Of a DNA stretch of 64,000 nucleotides, positions 1 through 10,770 are shown piece after piece (positions within the stretch are counted from its first letter, which is position 1; each line of letters opens with the position of its first letter). The position numbers were made by a program, and so were the translations under genes. This DNA comes from Arsenophonus sp046530785 (GTDB lineage: Bacteria; Pseudomonadota; Gammaproteobacteria; Enterobacterales; Enterobacteriaceae). The notes beneath the pieces were generated by a model. The model did not search any database and was not told the DNA's origin. It worked only from the letters and a program-made list of their open reading frames with translations. The stretch is taken from contig JBHEQT010000005.1 in NCBI GenBank assembly GCA_046530785.1, positions 62,001 to 126,000 of the forward strand, in the 5' to 3' direction.

Positions 1-639
1 AAAGTAGCTGCTCGTGTTATGGTTGGAGAATCTTTAATTAAACAAGGTATAACGAAAGAAATTATTCCAGATTTTTTTTCTGTAAAAGGAGTGGTATTAC
101 CATTTACTAAATTCCCTAGTGTTGATCCTATTTTAGGGCCAGAAATGCATTCTACTGGTGAAGTGATGGGTATTGGTCGAACTTTTGCTGAGGCATTTGC
201 TAAAGTGATGTTTTCTTGCTCTTCCACTATTAAAAAATTTGGGAGAGTTTTACTTTCAGTAAAAGAAAATGATAAAATAAAGGTTATTGATTTAGCAGCT
301 AAATTAATTGAGCATGGTTTTAAATTAGATGCAACTCATGGTACCGCAATTGTTTTGGGTAAGGCAGGAATTAATTTTCGCTTAGTTAATAAACTACATG
401 AAGGACATCCTCATGTTCAGGATAGAATAAAAAATGGTGAATATAGTTATATTGTTAATACTACCGAAGGTCGTCGTGCAATAGAAGATTCAAAAATTAT
501 TCGTCGCAGTGCATTACAATACAAAGTAAATTATGATACCACTATTAGTGGTGGTTTTGCTACATTAAATTCTCTCAATGAAGATCCTATAGAAAGAGTT
601 ATTTCTATTCAAGAAATACACAAAATGATTCAAGATTAA
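1..639 (+). CDS. carB: Carbamoyl-phosphate synthase large subunit, C-terminal fragment (cut by window edge)
   Basis: This is the last 212 residues of the large subunit that makes carbamoyl phosphate from bicarbonate, ammonia (delivered by CarA) and ATP for pyrimidine and arginine synthesis. The reading frame is open from base 1 and ends with TAA at 637-639; an internal ATG at 19 is not the real start. The segment covers the end of the second ATP-grasp half (VLPFTKFPSVDP, GPEMHSTGEVMG) and the MGS-like allosteric domain (LDATHGTAIVLG, NTTEGRRAIEDS, RRSALQYKV). All of these match the enterobacterial protein closely, and no internal lesion is visible. The full protein is normally about 1,073 residues, so roughly four fifths lies upstream of the window. 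No gene follows on this strand for more than 20 kb, so carB appears to end its transcription unit. Confidence 0.97.
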   Translation, partial: KVAARVMVGESLIKQGITKEIIPDFFSVKGVVLPFTKFPSVDPILGPEMHSTGEVMGIGRTFAEAFAKVMFSCSSTIKKFGRVLLSVKENDKIKVIDLAAKLIEHGFKLDATHGTAIVLGKAGINFRLVNKLHEGHPHVQDRIKNGEYSYIVNTTEGRRAIEDSKIIRRSALQYKVNYDTTISGGFATLNSLNEDPIERVISIQEIHKMIQD

Positions 640-3600
640 CTACCACTTGATTAAACTAGTTTAAATGATGTACTTATTAATACATAATTTTTCTTATTCA
701 TTTCTAATAAACTCATAATATTTTAATTGATTTTTTATATTTCTATTACATGAAAAATGAAATAATGAATTGGATAGTAAATAGTATTTTACCATAAATA
801 TGGATAATAGTCATATTATAACATTTTATTTTTTAATAAAAATTAATTTATTAAATATAATTTAAAAAAAATAATAACAATCCATTAATGTTCTAATAAA
901 CCAATTAAATAATTAAAAGAAATAATATTTTACGTAAGTGATAAATACGTTTAAACAAAATTTAAACGACTAAATAGAAATATTTAGTCACCTTGGATTA
1001 TTAAACAACTAAATTTCTATACAATCGTAATAATATTTTGTAGAAAATACTTTATGATTGCAAATACTATAAGTAGTATTATTAATGAATTTGTCTTCTA
1101 AAGAACATATATAAATAAACAATCTAAATTTAGAATAGTTGAAATAATAGTTAAAATAAAGGAAAGATATTTATTTCAAGCTAAAATAGCAGAAAATTTC
1201 TTCTAAATTTCTATTTTTATATTATTAAAATTTAGATAGATTACTTTTTAAGTAGAAATTAATAAAGGAAAAGAGATATAATTGATATTATATCTTAAAT
1301 ATTGAAAACTATATTTTGATATATATTAGATAAATATATAAAAATAAATAATATTTTTTATAGTTATTTCTTATTAGAATAATGCAAATTGCAGAAAACT
1401 TATTAATCCAATAGTAAGTAAATAAAAAATTTACTAGGAATAGATTAATTAGTATAATCTTTAATTAGTTAAAAGGATTGCATCAAATATTATAAAATGA
1501 TAGTTTTAGCTAAATCCTATAAATTAATAGTTCTTTTTTTATTATAAAAATTTTACATTTATAAAATTTTCAAAGAAAATGAGAAGATTTATCTAATTTG
1601 TTTATTTTTATAATATAAATTAGTTAGTAAAATATTTTTATAATCAAATAAAATTAAAAGGATTTCAATAAATAAAAATTTAAAGGAGCAAAATTTAAAT
1701 TAAAAATTTAAAAATCTATATAATATAAAGGAATCTAGTTTATTAGATTATTATAGAAGGAGAATTTAATTAAGATCGTTTAATTTAAGCCTATGAATTT
1801 AGTATGGATACTAGATAATGAAAAGTATAATTTTAAAAATTAAAATTATTTTAGCTATTATTTTTCTTTTTTTTAAATTATCGAAATAACTAAAAGAATT
1901 TTATTTATTTGATATTTTTCAATCATATTTTTATAAAAAATTATTGCATATCTTTTATTATTTAAAAAAAAGAATTTTCAAAATAGGAAATAAGTATAAA
2001 TGGATTATATTTTGTGCTGAAAATTTAGGGATTAATACTAATGATGATAATAGAAGCTTCATCTTATTTTCTATAAATATCATAAATATCTAAACATATC
2101 AGTCCGTTTTTAATATCGTATTAGAGATTTAAATATTTTTTAAATATTTTATATTTGAATAGAAATTGTATAAATATTTAATAGCACTAATAAAATGATA
2201 AATCGCAGAGAACTTTTTTAATTACTATCCGTAATAGACTTGTTTTCATAGCCTATAGAAATATTATAAGATTTATTGTATTCAATTTCTTCAGATTATT
2301 GAATATTCTAAAATAATAGAAAATTTATGTTCTTAATATTATTAATTATTTTAATAAAGGATGTAAATTTAAGATTTATAATCTAAAGTTAATAATCCCG
2401 TATTTTTACTAGTTTTAAAATAACTCGATATTCTATTTCCAGTGATATCAAAAATAAAATTTTTTATATTTTTATCTTATTTAGAAAATTGTTTAACAGT
2501 ATTTATTTTATTGGAATATTCTTCTTTATCAGTTACTTTAAAATAATTAACCATTTAATACTTATAATGGTTTACTTAACTCTGAACTTAATTCGTTTTC
2601 CTATAACATTAAAAAATTTAAGTTGATCTATACTATATAATTAAATTTAATATAAATAATCTTTAACTAAAGATATTCTTTTATTATTAAATTAAGAGTA
2701 ACTTTATTTTATATAAATAAGACTATTTTTACATTATACAAATTATTATTTAATCTTGTATTTTACGGATGTATATTTATCTTAAAGAAGATAAGAAGTT
2801 ATTCTTAATTGAACTTAATTTTTCCATATTGTTAATTAAATCGTTTTTATTATCAATAATATATTAAAAAAAGTATTTTCTAGAATTAAAATTCTATATC
2901 TTTAATATTTGATTTAAAAGTTATATCTATCTTTAAATATTTCAATCTCTCTTTTTAGGAGAGGAGATTATTATTAGTTATCAATTGAGAAAACGATATT
3001 ATTGGAAATTCATTAGATTCTTTAATTAAAAAAATTTGTAAGTAGACTAAATCCTTCTTAATTAATTATTTTATTCCTTATTTTTACTTAAATAGGGAAA
3101 AAGAGGGAACTGAGTGTAAATAATAAAATAATTATAAAATATATCTGTATTATTTTATTTAAAAATTAGAAATTTATTCTATAAAGTAAATTTAATTTCG
3201 AAAGGAATTTTTATTAAAAATAAAAAATAATTTCTATTATAATGATTAATGATTTTTTTTAAGTGCTCTAAAATATCTTAGAATAACAAATATAATCAAA
3301 TAGAACTTTGCTCCACCATAATGGTATTTATCTAAAATTACCTAGTCAAACGATCAGGTTTCTTGTATCAACTTCAGAATTAGATAAATTATATAAATAT
3401 TAAAAATTAGTAATATTTTCAAAGAAAATCTACCTATAATTATAGGTAAAAGAAGAGAAATATAATATATTTTAAAGGATTCTTAATTAGAGAAATATCT
3501 TTCTACTAAGAAAGGGAAAAGAAGTTTAATATAATTTTTAATTTTTTATTTAAAAATATCAAACGTTGAAAAAATAAAAAATTACAATAATTAATTTTTA

Positions 3601-4602
3601 AAATTCTTAATAAAAAATTGAATATTACTGAGTAATCCATCTTCATATTATTGCTAATAAAAGCAACTATCTTTTTTAGATATAGTTTTATGAAAAAATT
3701 CTTATTATATTTGTTAATAGTATTTCCATAAGAAATTAAATTAATTAATATTTCTAATATTAGAAATATTAAAGTTTAAAAACATAAGATATGAAAATCA
3801 TAATTTATGATGAGCTGAAATAAATATTATTTATTTATTAAACTAACTAATTAAAATATTTTATTTTATTTTAATATCATTTTATATTAAACAATATTAT
3901 TAATATTTTTATACTTAAAACTGATAGAAATCTACAGAAAAGGCATTATTAGTAATAAGATTATTAGATTAAAGGGTTATCTGGTTTGGATAATAAATTA
4001 TGAAATGATTCTTAATTAACTGAAAAATTTAGCATCAAAATTTAGGTCAATATTAGCGCAGATTTCTAAAAGAATTTTATCTACTATATTAAGAAAAATT
4101 TTTTAGAAAATTTTATTTCTGAGAATAAAAACTTTTAATAATAAATCTTTTTCTATCACATAGAAAATATATAAGTGAAAATAATCGATATTAAATTAAA
4201 TAAAAAATAAATAAAATAGCAATTCTTATGGGAATTTCATTTTTAGACTAATAATTTAATTTCTATATCTACTCATAATATGTAGTAATCGTTTCTTGAT
4301 GTTATCATTTATTGAATTTTAAAAAATTTTCCTGGAAAAGAAACTACTAATAAAGTTAATAATATAAAATATGAAGTATAAAAATGCTTACCATTAAAAC
4401 AATAATCTAACGAAAAACTCCCTATAATTGATATAAATTTCAAATGGAAATGATTTTTTGGTGTTAATTTTTTAATTATGATTATATTCAAGTCATAAGT
4501 TTTAAAAGTTTCATGTAAGTAATCTTAGGATTTTATTTTAATAAAATAATTAGGATATTTACTCAAAAAGAATAAAACCAGAAAAGTTAATAATGCCATA
4601 TA
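640..4602. other. Gene-free AT-rich spacer, about 4 kb
   Basis: No credible gene is seen between carB and hslU. Reading frames are short, low-complexity and lack family motifs; the longest, about 60 codons on the minus strand near 4309-4491, has no recognisable motif. A perfect 28-nt AT palindrome lies at 3745-3772. A stretch near 1940-2060 weakly resembles the tail of the dispersed repeat seen near 9650 (shared pattern aataggaaataa...attatattt), possibly an older partial copy. I infer decayed former genes or spacer. Confidence 0.7.
3745..3772. repeat. Perfect 28-nt palindrome
   Basis: Arms TTAATATTTCTAAT and ATTAGAAATATTAA are exact reverse complements with no loop. The site is isolated in gene-free DNA. 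It could form a hairpin or cruciform; no function is evident. Confidence 0.6.
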
Positions 4603-5934
4603 TTATAAAATAAATCTACTTAAATCTTCATCAACAATTAGTTCATCAAGATGCTTAGCAACATAATCAGCGTCAATTGTAATATTTTGACCATTTCTTT
4701 CATTTGCACTAAAGGAGATATCTTCCATCAAGCGTTCAAGAACGGTATGTAATCGACGAGCCCCAATATTTTCTGTTTTTTCGTTGAATTGCCATGCTGC
4801 TTGAGCAATTTTACCAATACCATCTGAAGTAAATTCAATATTTAAACCTTCTGTTGCCATTAATGCTTTATATTGTATAGTTAAAGATGCATTAGGTTCA
4901 GTTAAAATACGGTTAAAGTCTTCTACTGTTAAGGCCTGTAATTCTACTCGGATTGGTAATCGTCCTTGTAATTCCGGAAGCAAATCAGATGGGCTTGCAA
5001 CTTGGAATGCACCAGAAGCAATAAATAGAATATGATCAGTTTTTACCATACCATGTTTTGTAGAAACAGTGCAACCTTCAACCAAAGGTAATAAATCACG
5101 TTGAACTCCTTCCCTGGAAACATCAGGACCAGAAGTTTCTCCTCGTTTGCAAATTTTATCTATTTCGTCAATAAAAACAATACCATGTTCTTCAACTGCA
5201 TCAATTGCTTGTTGTTTTAATTCTTCTGGATTAACAAGTTTTGCTGCTTCTTCTTCTATCAGTGTTTTAAAAGCTTCTTTGATTTTCATCTTACGGTGTT
5301 TTTGTTTTTGTCCGGATAAATTTTGAAACATAAATTGTAACTGACTGCTCATTTCTTCCATACTAGGAGGTGCCATAATTTCTATTCCTATTGGTACAGA
5401 AGCAATTTCAATTTCAATTTCTTTATCATCTAACTCTCCCTTTTTTAATTTTTTTCGGAAAGATTGACGTGTAGTAGAAGGTTCCACATAGGAATCAGGT
5501 TGTCCCCAATTATTTTTAGCAGGTGGCAATAAAACATCAAGAATACGCTCTTCAGCTAGCTCCTCTGCACGACAACGATTTTTTTCTATAGATTGTAAAC
5601 GTACCATTTTCACTGCAGAATCAGTTAAATCACGAATAATAGAATCAACTTCTTTTCCTACATAACCGACTTCAGTAAATTTTGTTGCTTCTACCTTTAT
5701 AAATGGAGCCTTAGCTAATTTTGCTAAACGACGGGCAATTTCAGTTTTACCTACACCAGTTGGGCCAATCATTAAAATATTTTTCGGTGTTACTTCCTGT
5801 CTCAATGACTCATCAAGTTGCATACGACGCCAACGATTACGTAACGCGATAGCGACAGAACGTTTTGCTTTATCTTGAGCAATAATATGATTGTTTAATT
5901 CACTGACAATTTCACGAGGCGTCATTTCAGACAT
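4603..5934 (-). CDS. hslU: HslU (ClpY), ATPase subunit of the HslUV protease
   Basis: AAA+ unfoldase that recognises, unfolds and threads substrates into the HslV peptidase in the cytoplasm. At 443 residues it has exactly the E. coli length. The Walker A motif GPTGVGKT is at residues 57-64, the GYVG pore loop at 90-93, and Walker B (VFIDEIDK) near 254-261. The insertion (I) domain occupies roughly 110-240, followed by the sensor-2 helix (GARRLHTVLERL). The C-terminus EDLSRFIL, which docks into HslV, is intact. The start is supported by AAGGA about 8 bases upstream. It lies 10 bases downstream of hslV and is co-transcribed with it. No degeneration is visible. Confidence 0.98.
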   Translation of the reverse strand: MSEMTPREIVSELNNHIIAQDKAKRSVAIALRNRWRRMQLDESLRQEVTPKNILMIGPTGVGKTEIARRLAKLAKAPFIKVEATKFTEVGYVGKEVDSIIRDLTDSAVKMVRLQSIEKNRCRAEELAEERILDVLLPPAKNNWGQPDSYVEPSTTRQSFRKKLKKGELDDKEIEIEIASVPIGIEIMAPPSMEEMSSQLQFMFQNLSGQKQKHRKMKIKEAFKTLIEEEAAKLVNPEELKQQAIDAVEEHGIVFIDEIDKICKRGETSGPDVSREGVQRDLLPLVEGCTVSTKHGMVKTDHILFIASGAFQVASPSDLLPELQGRLPIRVELQALTVEDFNRILTEPNASLTIQYKALMATEGLNIEFTSDGIGKIAQAAWQFNEKTENIGARRLHTVLERLMEDISFSANERNGQNITIDADYVAKHLDELIVDEDLSRFIL

Positions 5935-5944
5935 GTTTAAATCC

Positions 5945-6475
5945 TTAAGATTTTAAAGAGAGTTCTTCAAAGTTAAAATTATGGTTGGTATATATACAGA
6001 TATTACTAGCTATTTTTAATGATTTTTCTGTGATATCACGCGCATTCATTTCGGTATTTTCTAACAAGGCACGTGCGGCGGCTTGTGCATAAGAACCACC
6101 AGAACCAATAGCAATTAAATCATTTTCTGGTTGAATAACATCCCCACTGCCTGTGATGATTAATGAGCTGTTTTCATCTGCAATAGCTAAAAGTGCTTCA
6201 AGTTTTCTCAGCATACGATCTGTACGCCAATCTTTAGCCAGCTCAACAGAGGCTTTCGTTAAGTGTCCTTGGTAAAGTTCTAGTTTTCGTTCAAAAAGTT
6301 CAAATAGAGTAAATGCATCAGCAGTACCTCCTGCGAATCCTGCAATAACTTTATCATTATAAAGACGTCGTACTTTACGGATATTACCTTTCATAACAGT
6401 ATTACCCATTGTCGCCTGTCCATCACCACCAATTACAACTTGGCTATTACGGCGAACACTTACGATTGTAGTCAT
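5945..6475 (-). CDS. hslV: HslV (ClpQ), peptidase subunit of the HslUV protease
   Basis: Proteasome-like N-terminal threonine hydrolase that forms a double hexamer and degrades proteins fed by HslU. It is 176 residues, the family length. Met1 is followed by Thr2-Thr3, so removal of Met exposes the Thr nucleophile. The catalytic Lys corresponds to K34 in GNIRK. FAGGTADAFTLFELFE and IAIGSGGSYAQAAARALLEN are conserved. An AAAGGG Shine-Dalgarno lies about 9 bases upstream. It is preceded by ftsN with a 118-base gap that carries a sigma-32-like promoter, and followed by hslU after 10 bases. The gene appears functional. Confidence 0.98.
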   Translation of the reverse strand: MTTIVSVRRNSQVVIGGDGQATMGNTVMKGNIRKVRRLYNDKVIAGFAGGTADAFTLFELFERKLELYQGHLTKASVELAKDWRTDRMLRKLEALLAIADENSSLIITGSGDVIQPENDLIAIGSGGSYAQAAARALLENTEMNARDITEKSLKIASNICIYTNHNFNFEELSLKS

Positions 6476-6569
6476 GAGTCACAACCCTTTGTTATTTATT
6501 AAGGGATATATAAATATATTCTTAAGTTTTTATTATATAAAACTTTTTATTTACTGATATTATAAACGT

Positions 6570-6598
6570 AAATGGGGGAGAAATAATCATTTTTCAAC
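6570..6598 (-). promoter_or_regulatory. Sigma-32 (heat-shock) promoter of hslVU
   Basis: On the minus strand GTTGAAA (6598 down to 6592) is followed after 14 bases by CCCCATTT (6577 down to 6570). The RpoH consensus is CTTGAAA, 13-17 bases, CCCCATnT, so only the first -35 base differs. The -35 box overlaps the ftsN TGA stop codon. The predicted start site lies about 85-90 bases before the hslV ATG. hslVU is a known RpoH operon in E. coli. Assignment is by consensus match and position. Confidence 0.75.
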
Positions 6599-7343
6599 CC
6601 TTATCTGTATGAAGAATACATCTTAATATTTCGAAAGATTTAGCTTGATCTCGTATTTTTTCTGCTATTTTTTTATTGTAAGGGCCAAGTACGACCCTAT
6701 ACCATCCTTTTGTTGAAATAATTGTACTTTCTAAACCTAAGAATGCTAAGTTAGCTTTAATCAATTCTGCCTTCCCTAGATTCTTAAATAATCCGCATTG
6801 TACCATTATTTTTTGGTTTTTATTCATTGGTTGTTTTGGTTGTGAGAAACTTTTTAATTGTAGAGATGATTTTGTTTGCGTGGTATTGATTACTTCACGT
6901 GAGTGAAGGATAGAATCATTATTATTATCTAATTTAGATAGATTTGTGATATAATTACTTTTATCAATATTAATCTGTTTAATGGGTTGACTCTGATCAT
7001 TGATTAATTTATTTTTATTATTAATATTTGATTTGATTGAGTAATGAAAATTTTCTAAGTCAGTACCTTTTTTTTCTAGTTCTTTTATATAACGCCACCG
7101 TTCTTCTGGTTTAGGTGGTAGACTGTTAATTGCTTCATAAGTGTTACGTAAGGTTTTTTTATTAAATATAGGAAAGCCTTTATTTTGTATAAAAAAATAT
7201 AAGTTAGAGATAAAAATAAAAAACATGATAATAACCAGATAAAAATTTATTTTCGGAAATCTTTGATTTAATTTATTCTTATTTGAATATTTATTTTTAC
7301 GAGATATTCTGTATCCTCGTTTTACATAATCTTTTTGTGGCAC
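6594..7343 (-). CDS. ftsN: FtsN, essential cell-division activator (shortened linker)
   Basis: Bitopic inner-membrane protein that triggers septal peptidoglycan synthesis. The start codon is GTG at 7343, which gives the family N-terminus MPQKDYVKR with the FtsA-contacting Asp5. A basic cytoplasmic tail (1-31) precedes one membrane helix (about 33-52). The essential E domain follows at 75-90 (LPPKPEERWRYIKELE), with W83, Y85 and L89 at the same numbers as in E. coli. An Asn/Lys/Ser-rich linker leads to a C-terminal SPOR domain (about 178-246, MVQCGLFK...GWYRVVLGPY). Length is 249 residues against 319 in E. coli; the missing part is the Gln-rich linker. SPOR cysteines C183 and C242, which form a disulfide in E. 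coli, are both kept. It is upstream of hslVU, as in E. coli. Confidence 0.95.
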   Translation of the reverse strand: MPQKDYVKRGYRISRKNKYSNKNKLNQRFPKINFYLVIIMFFIFISNLYFFIQNKGFPIFNKKTLRNTYEAINSLPPKPEERWRYIKELEKKGTDLENFHYSIKSNINNKNKLINDQSQPIKQINIDKSNYITNLSKLDNNNDSILHSREVINTTQTKSSLQLKSFSQPKQPMNKNQKIMVQCGLFKNLGKAELIKANLAFLGLESTIISTKGWYRVVLGPYNKKIAEKIRDQAKSFEILRCILHTDKG

Positions 7344-10002
7344 TTTGAATTCGCTGATTAATAATAGTTACATTAATTTCTTATGTCTTCTCATTATTTA
7401 ATTAATTATTTTCTCTAATTTTAGATTGATAAACAGTATCACGGATAATTAAATTACTGTCTAGTAAATTTAATATTTTTATTTATTTTATAAATTTATC
7501 TTTCTATAATAAATGAGTAACATATCTTGTTGATAAATTTAAAAGCGAAATCTACTTTAGTGTCATCTATGATTTAGTATATTATGAAAAGTAAAAAATT
7601 TCTAAATATTATTATAAATAAAAATCATTTTATGATGTTATCTAATAACTTTTAACGTATTTATATATTCATTAATATTCATTATTCATGATTGAAAAAT
7701 TTCGCTAATTTATTTTTAGATAAAAAATTTTATATTTTTTAGAATGTATTTTAGTAATTAAAATCACTTAATTAATAATATGTTCGATTTTATCCTATTG
7801 TTTTTTATCTATCTTGTATTGCTTTGAAGTCATAATTATGAAAACAATATTTATAAAAATGTTAAATACTTTTAATTAATTACATAATCTATATGGTTGG
7901 TAACTTATTCTTCTAAATAGCTAATTATGTTAAAATTTAGGATAGATTGTATCTCTTTATAGAAGTAAATAAAATTTATTTAGAAATTTTATTTATATAG
8001 AAATTGTTAATTATTATAGAGAATGATTCTGATTTATTGATAAATTCCTGTGAAAAGAAATAATTAAAATTAAGTAACACAAATCTAATTGAATTATTGT
8101 TTGATAAATATATTAATAAGAATATATTTTTGTTTGATAGTAATAACACTACTAAAAAATAATATATTCTTACTTATTATCTACTTATTAAGTAGCAGTA
8201 GTATATATCAAAAATAATAGGATAAATAATTATGTGTAACTATAAAATATTTTGATATTTAATAGATTTTGTATTAATATTTAATTATGAATGATGATAT
8301 TTATCATGGTTAATAATAATTGGTAATTGAGAAATTAATTTCACTAAAATATTTGTTTACTGAAATACAATAAAATATAGAAAAAACTAAATTTTTAGAA
8401 ATTTTCTTAAAAGACTAAGAAAAAGATAGAGTAATATATTTTTTTTAAAAGATGATATCATCTAACCAGTATTTTTTAATCCTAATTTAAGATAACTAAA
8501 ATTAGCATGGGAAATAGATTTAATAAATTTAGTTGATAAAAATTGAAATTAGTAAAGTTTTTCTCTTTTCATATTTTTGCATCTAAATTGGGATTTATCT
8601 TATTTCCCTTTAATTCCTAACATATAATAAATTATTTAATAATAAAAATTGAGTGGGTTTTTTAGAGTTAAATAGAACTTATAATATTTCAAGTATATTA
8701 AATTCTCTTTCAGAGAAAAATCATATACCTTCTAATTATTTCTTTCTAAATTAATTGTTTTATAGTATTGCGTCTGCTAATTATAAAAATGGATACAAAC
8801 TTTGAACGAATACTTTTTATATAATATCAGAAAATTTTGATACTATTTATTGAAATAGATTATAAACTTATCAAATTCTGTATAATTTTAATTTTTAAAA
8901 CGCAAATTCTCTATCTTTTCCAACAATTATATTTCTAAAATATGTTTAAATTTTCTTTAAAATCTTGACAGCAATTGTAATTATTATGGATATATAATAA
9001 TTCGAATAAGATAAATCAAATTTTTATAGGTTTTAAAAAAGTAATTCTATCTATCTTAAGATGACCACAATATTAATAATCATTATTTTTCAAAAAAATC
9101 TGTAGTGATTTTTTTGATATATAATCCTTCCTTAGATTATAAGAAAAAATAAACATGAAAAAGGATGTTGATTCAACTTTATCTCTTAAGTATACGTGAT
9201 ATGAGAAAGAGGAAGACTTCAATTTTATTCCTAATTTGTAGTATTAGAAATTCTTTTAACTAATATGAAATATATTCAACAATAAAACAGTTTTAGTTAA
9301 AAATTGTTAAAAGTTTATCTCATGTGTGGTTAAAACTAATATATTCCCATAATTATACATCTAGTAAGAATATCTATTTTCTTTTTACTCTCAAATTGAT
9401 AATTTTAACACAAATAGATGCGCATTGTAGAACATTTTTGTTTTACACTTTCCAAGATATATTTTATATGAAAATTATCATACAGATGATAAAAGAGTCT
9501 CCTTCTATAAAGGAGGAATCTATTACTTATTATACTGCAAAAATAACTTTTTGTTTATAATAAAAAGTTTTATGTATTTGGTATATTATAATTATGTTTA
9601 TATAAATATAATTATTTCATACATTCTTTTATTTAAAAGAAGAATGGTTTTTAAAAAATAGGAAATAGCTATAATGAATTATATTTCGTATTAAAAAGTT
9701 AAGTATAATACTAATAGTGATAGAAGAAATTTTACGTTTACCGATAAAAGTAATTTTTTTAAAAAAATTAAATAAATTTAAGCTATAATTAATATAAGTT
9801 TATATTTTGAGTTTATTGGTAGATAAATTTTCTATTTTTAATTAGTCTATATTATTTAAATTAATTAACAAAAATTAATTTTTCTTAAATATTATTTTGT
9901 GATAAGTAGATTGATATTCTACTTTTATTAATTATAATATCAATATTTTACTAGATTTTTGTATAACTAAATAAAATAAGTTTAAATTATGATAAATAAA
10001 AG
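7344..10002. other. Gene-free AT-rich spacer containing repeat copy A
   Basis: No gene between ftsN and tpiA is supported. In E. coli, cytR lies next to ftsN; no trace is recognisable here. The only positive signal is an old copy of the dispersed repeat (about 9150-9660). A 78-codon frame at 9324-9560 lies inside that repeat, is not open in the other copies, and has no family motif, so I do not call it a gene. Confidence 0.7.
9150..9660 (+). repeat. Dispersed repeat, copy A (old, diverged)
   Basis: Aligns by eye with copies near 16045, 28769 and 35465. Shared landmarks in order are: aaggatgttgatt, cttcaattttattcc, a run resembling ctagtaagaatatc, aattttaacacaaatag then gaacatttttgtttt, tataaaggaggaatc, and cttttatttaaaagaag. 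Identity is moderate with many indels. Boundaries are approximate. Confidence 0.55.
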
Positions 10003-10770
10003 TTAATTCTTTTTTGCCGCCGCTGCTATGTTGACAATAGTAACAAAGTCATCGACTTTTAATGATTCTTTACCGACTAATGCACCATCAATATCGGGTT
10101 GAATAAAAAATTCATCAGCATTACTGGTATTCACTGATCCTCCATATTGAATAATAAGTTGTTCAGCAATGATTGGACTTTTCTTAGAAATATGGTTACG
10201 AATAAATTTATGTATTTCCTGCACCTTAGTTGGGATAGCTGACTCTCCAGTACCAATTGCCCAAATTGGTTCATAAGATATAACAGTATTTTTAAATGCA
10301 TCAACACCTAATCTATTTAATATTGTATCGATTTGACGAATGCAAATTTGTTCAGTTTTTCCGGATTTATTTTCTTCTTTAGATTCACCAATGCAGAATA
10401 TTGGTATTAATCCTTGTGATTTTAACACTAAAAATTTTTTAGCGATATATTCATCGCTTTCTTTATGATAAGTTCTACGTTCAGAGTGACCGATAATGAT
10501 ATATTTTACGCCAATATCTTTTAACATTTCTGCTGAGATATCACCGGTAAAAGCACCGGATAGATTGACATCAACATTTTGCGCGCAAAGTTCTATCTTG
10601 CTATCGGTTAAAGCTTTTTTTGATTGTGCTAAGTAAATCGATGGTGGCGCAATTGCAACATTACAGCCAATAATATCAATTAATTTATTACACAAATTTT
10701 TAATCATATCTTTAACCATTTTTGTGCTTCCATTAAGTTTCCAATTACCTATTACTAATGGGTCTCGCAT
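10003..10770 (-). CDS. tpiA: Triose-phosphate isomerase
   Basis: Interconverts dihydroxyacetone phosphate and glyceraldehyde 3-phosphate in glycolysis and gluconeogenesis in the cytosol. At 255 residues it has the E. coli length. Catalytic K11 (NWKLNG), H95 (IIGHSERRTYHKESDE) and E167 (SYEPIWAIGTG) are present, and loop 6 is intact. One oddity: the phosphate-binding segment normally GALVGGASL reads GALVGKESL, with Lys at 234 where the second Gly of the GG pair normally sits. This may affect phosphate binding or simply be tolerated. A strong GGAGG lies just upstream of the ATG. It is followed 1 kb away by fpr on the same strand. Confidence 0.97.
   Translation of the reverse strand: MRDPLVIGNWKLNGSTKMVKDMIKNLCNKLIDIIGCNVAIAPPSIYLAQSKKALTDSKIELCAQNVDVNLSGAFTGDISAEMLKDIGVKYIIIGHSERRTYHKESDEYIAKKFLVLKSQGLIPIFCIGESKEENKSGKTEQICIRQIDTILNRLGVDAFKNTVISYEPIWAIGTGESAIPTKVQEIHKFIRNHISKKSPIIAEQLIIQYGGSVNTSNADEFFIQPDIDGALVGKESLKVDDFVTIVNIAAAAKKN

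Noticed and set aside
4309..4491. 60-codon minus-strand frame downstream of hslU
   Set aside because: No motif, no operon spacing signal and composition typical of spacer.
9324..9560. 78-codon plus-strand frame as a possible small gene
   Set aside because: It lies in dispersed repeat copy A; the other copies do not keep the frame open, and it has no motif or convincing ribosome site.
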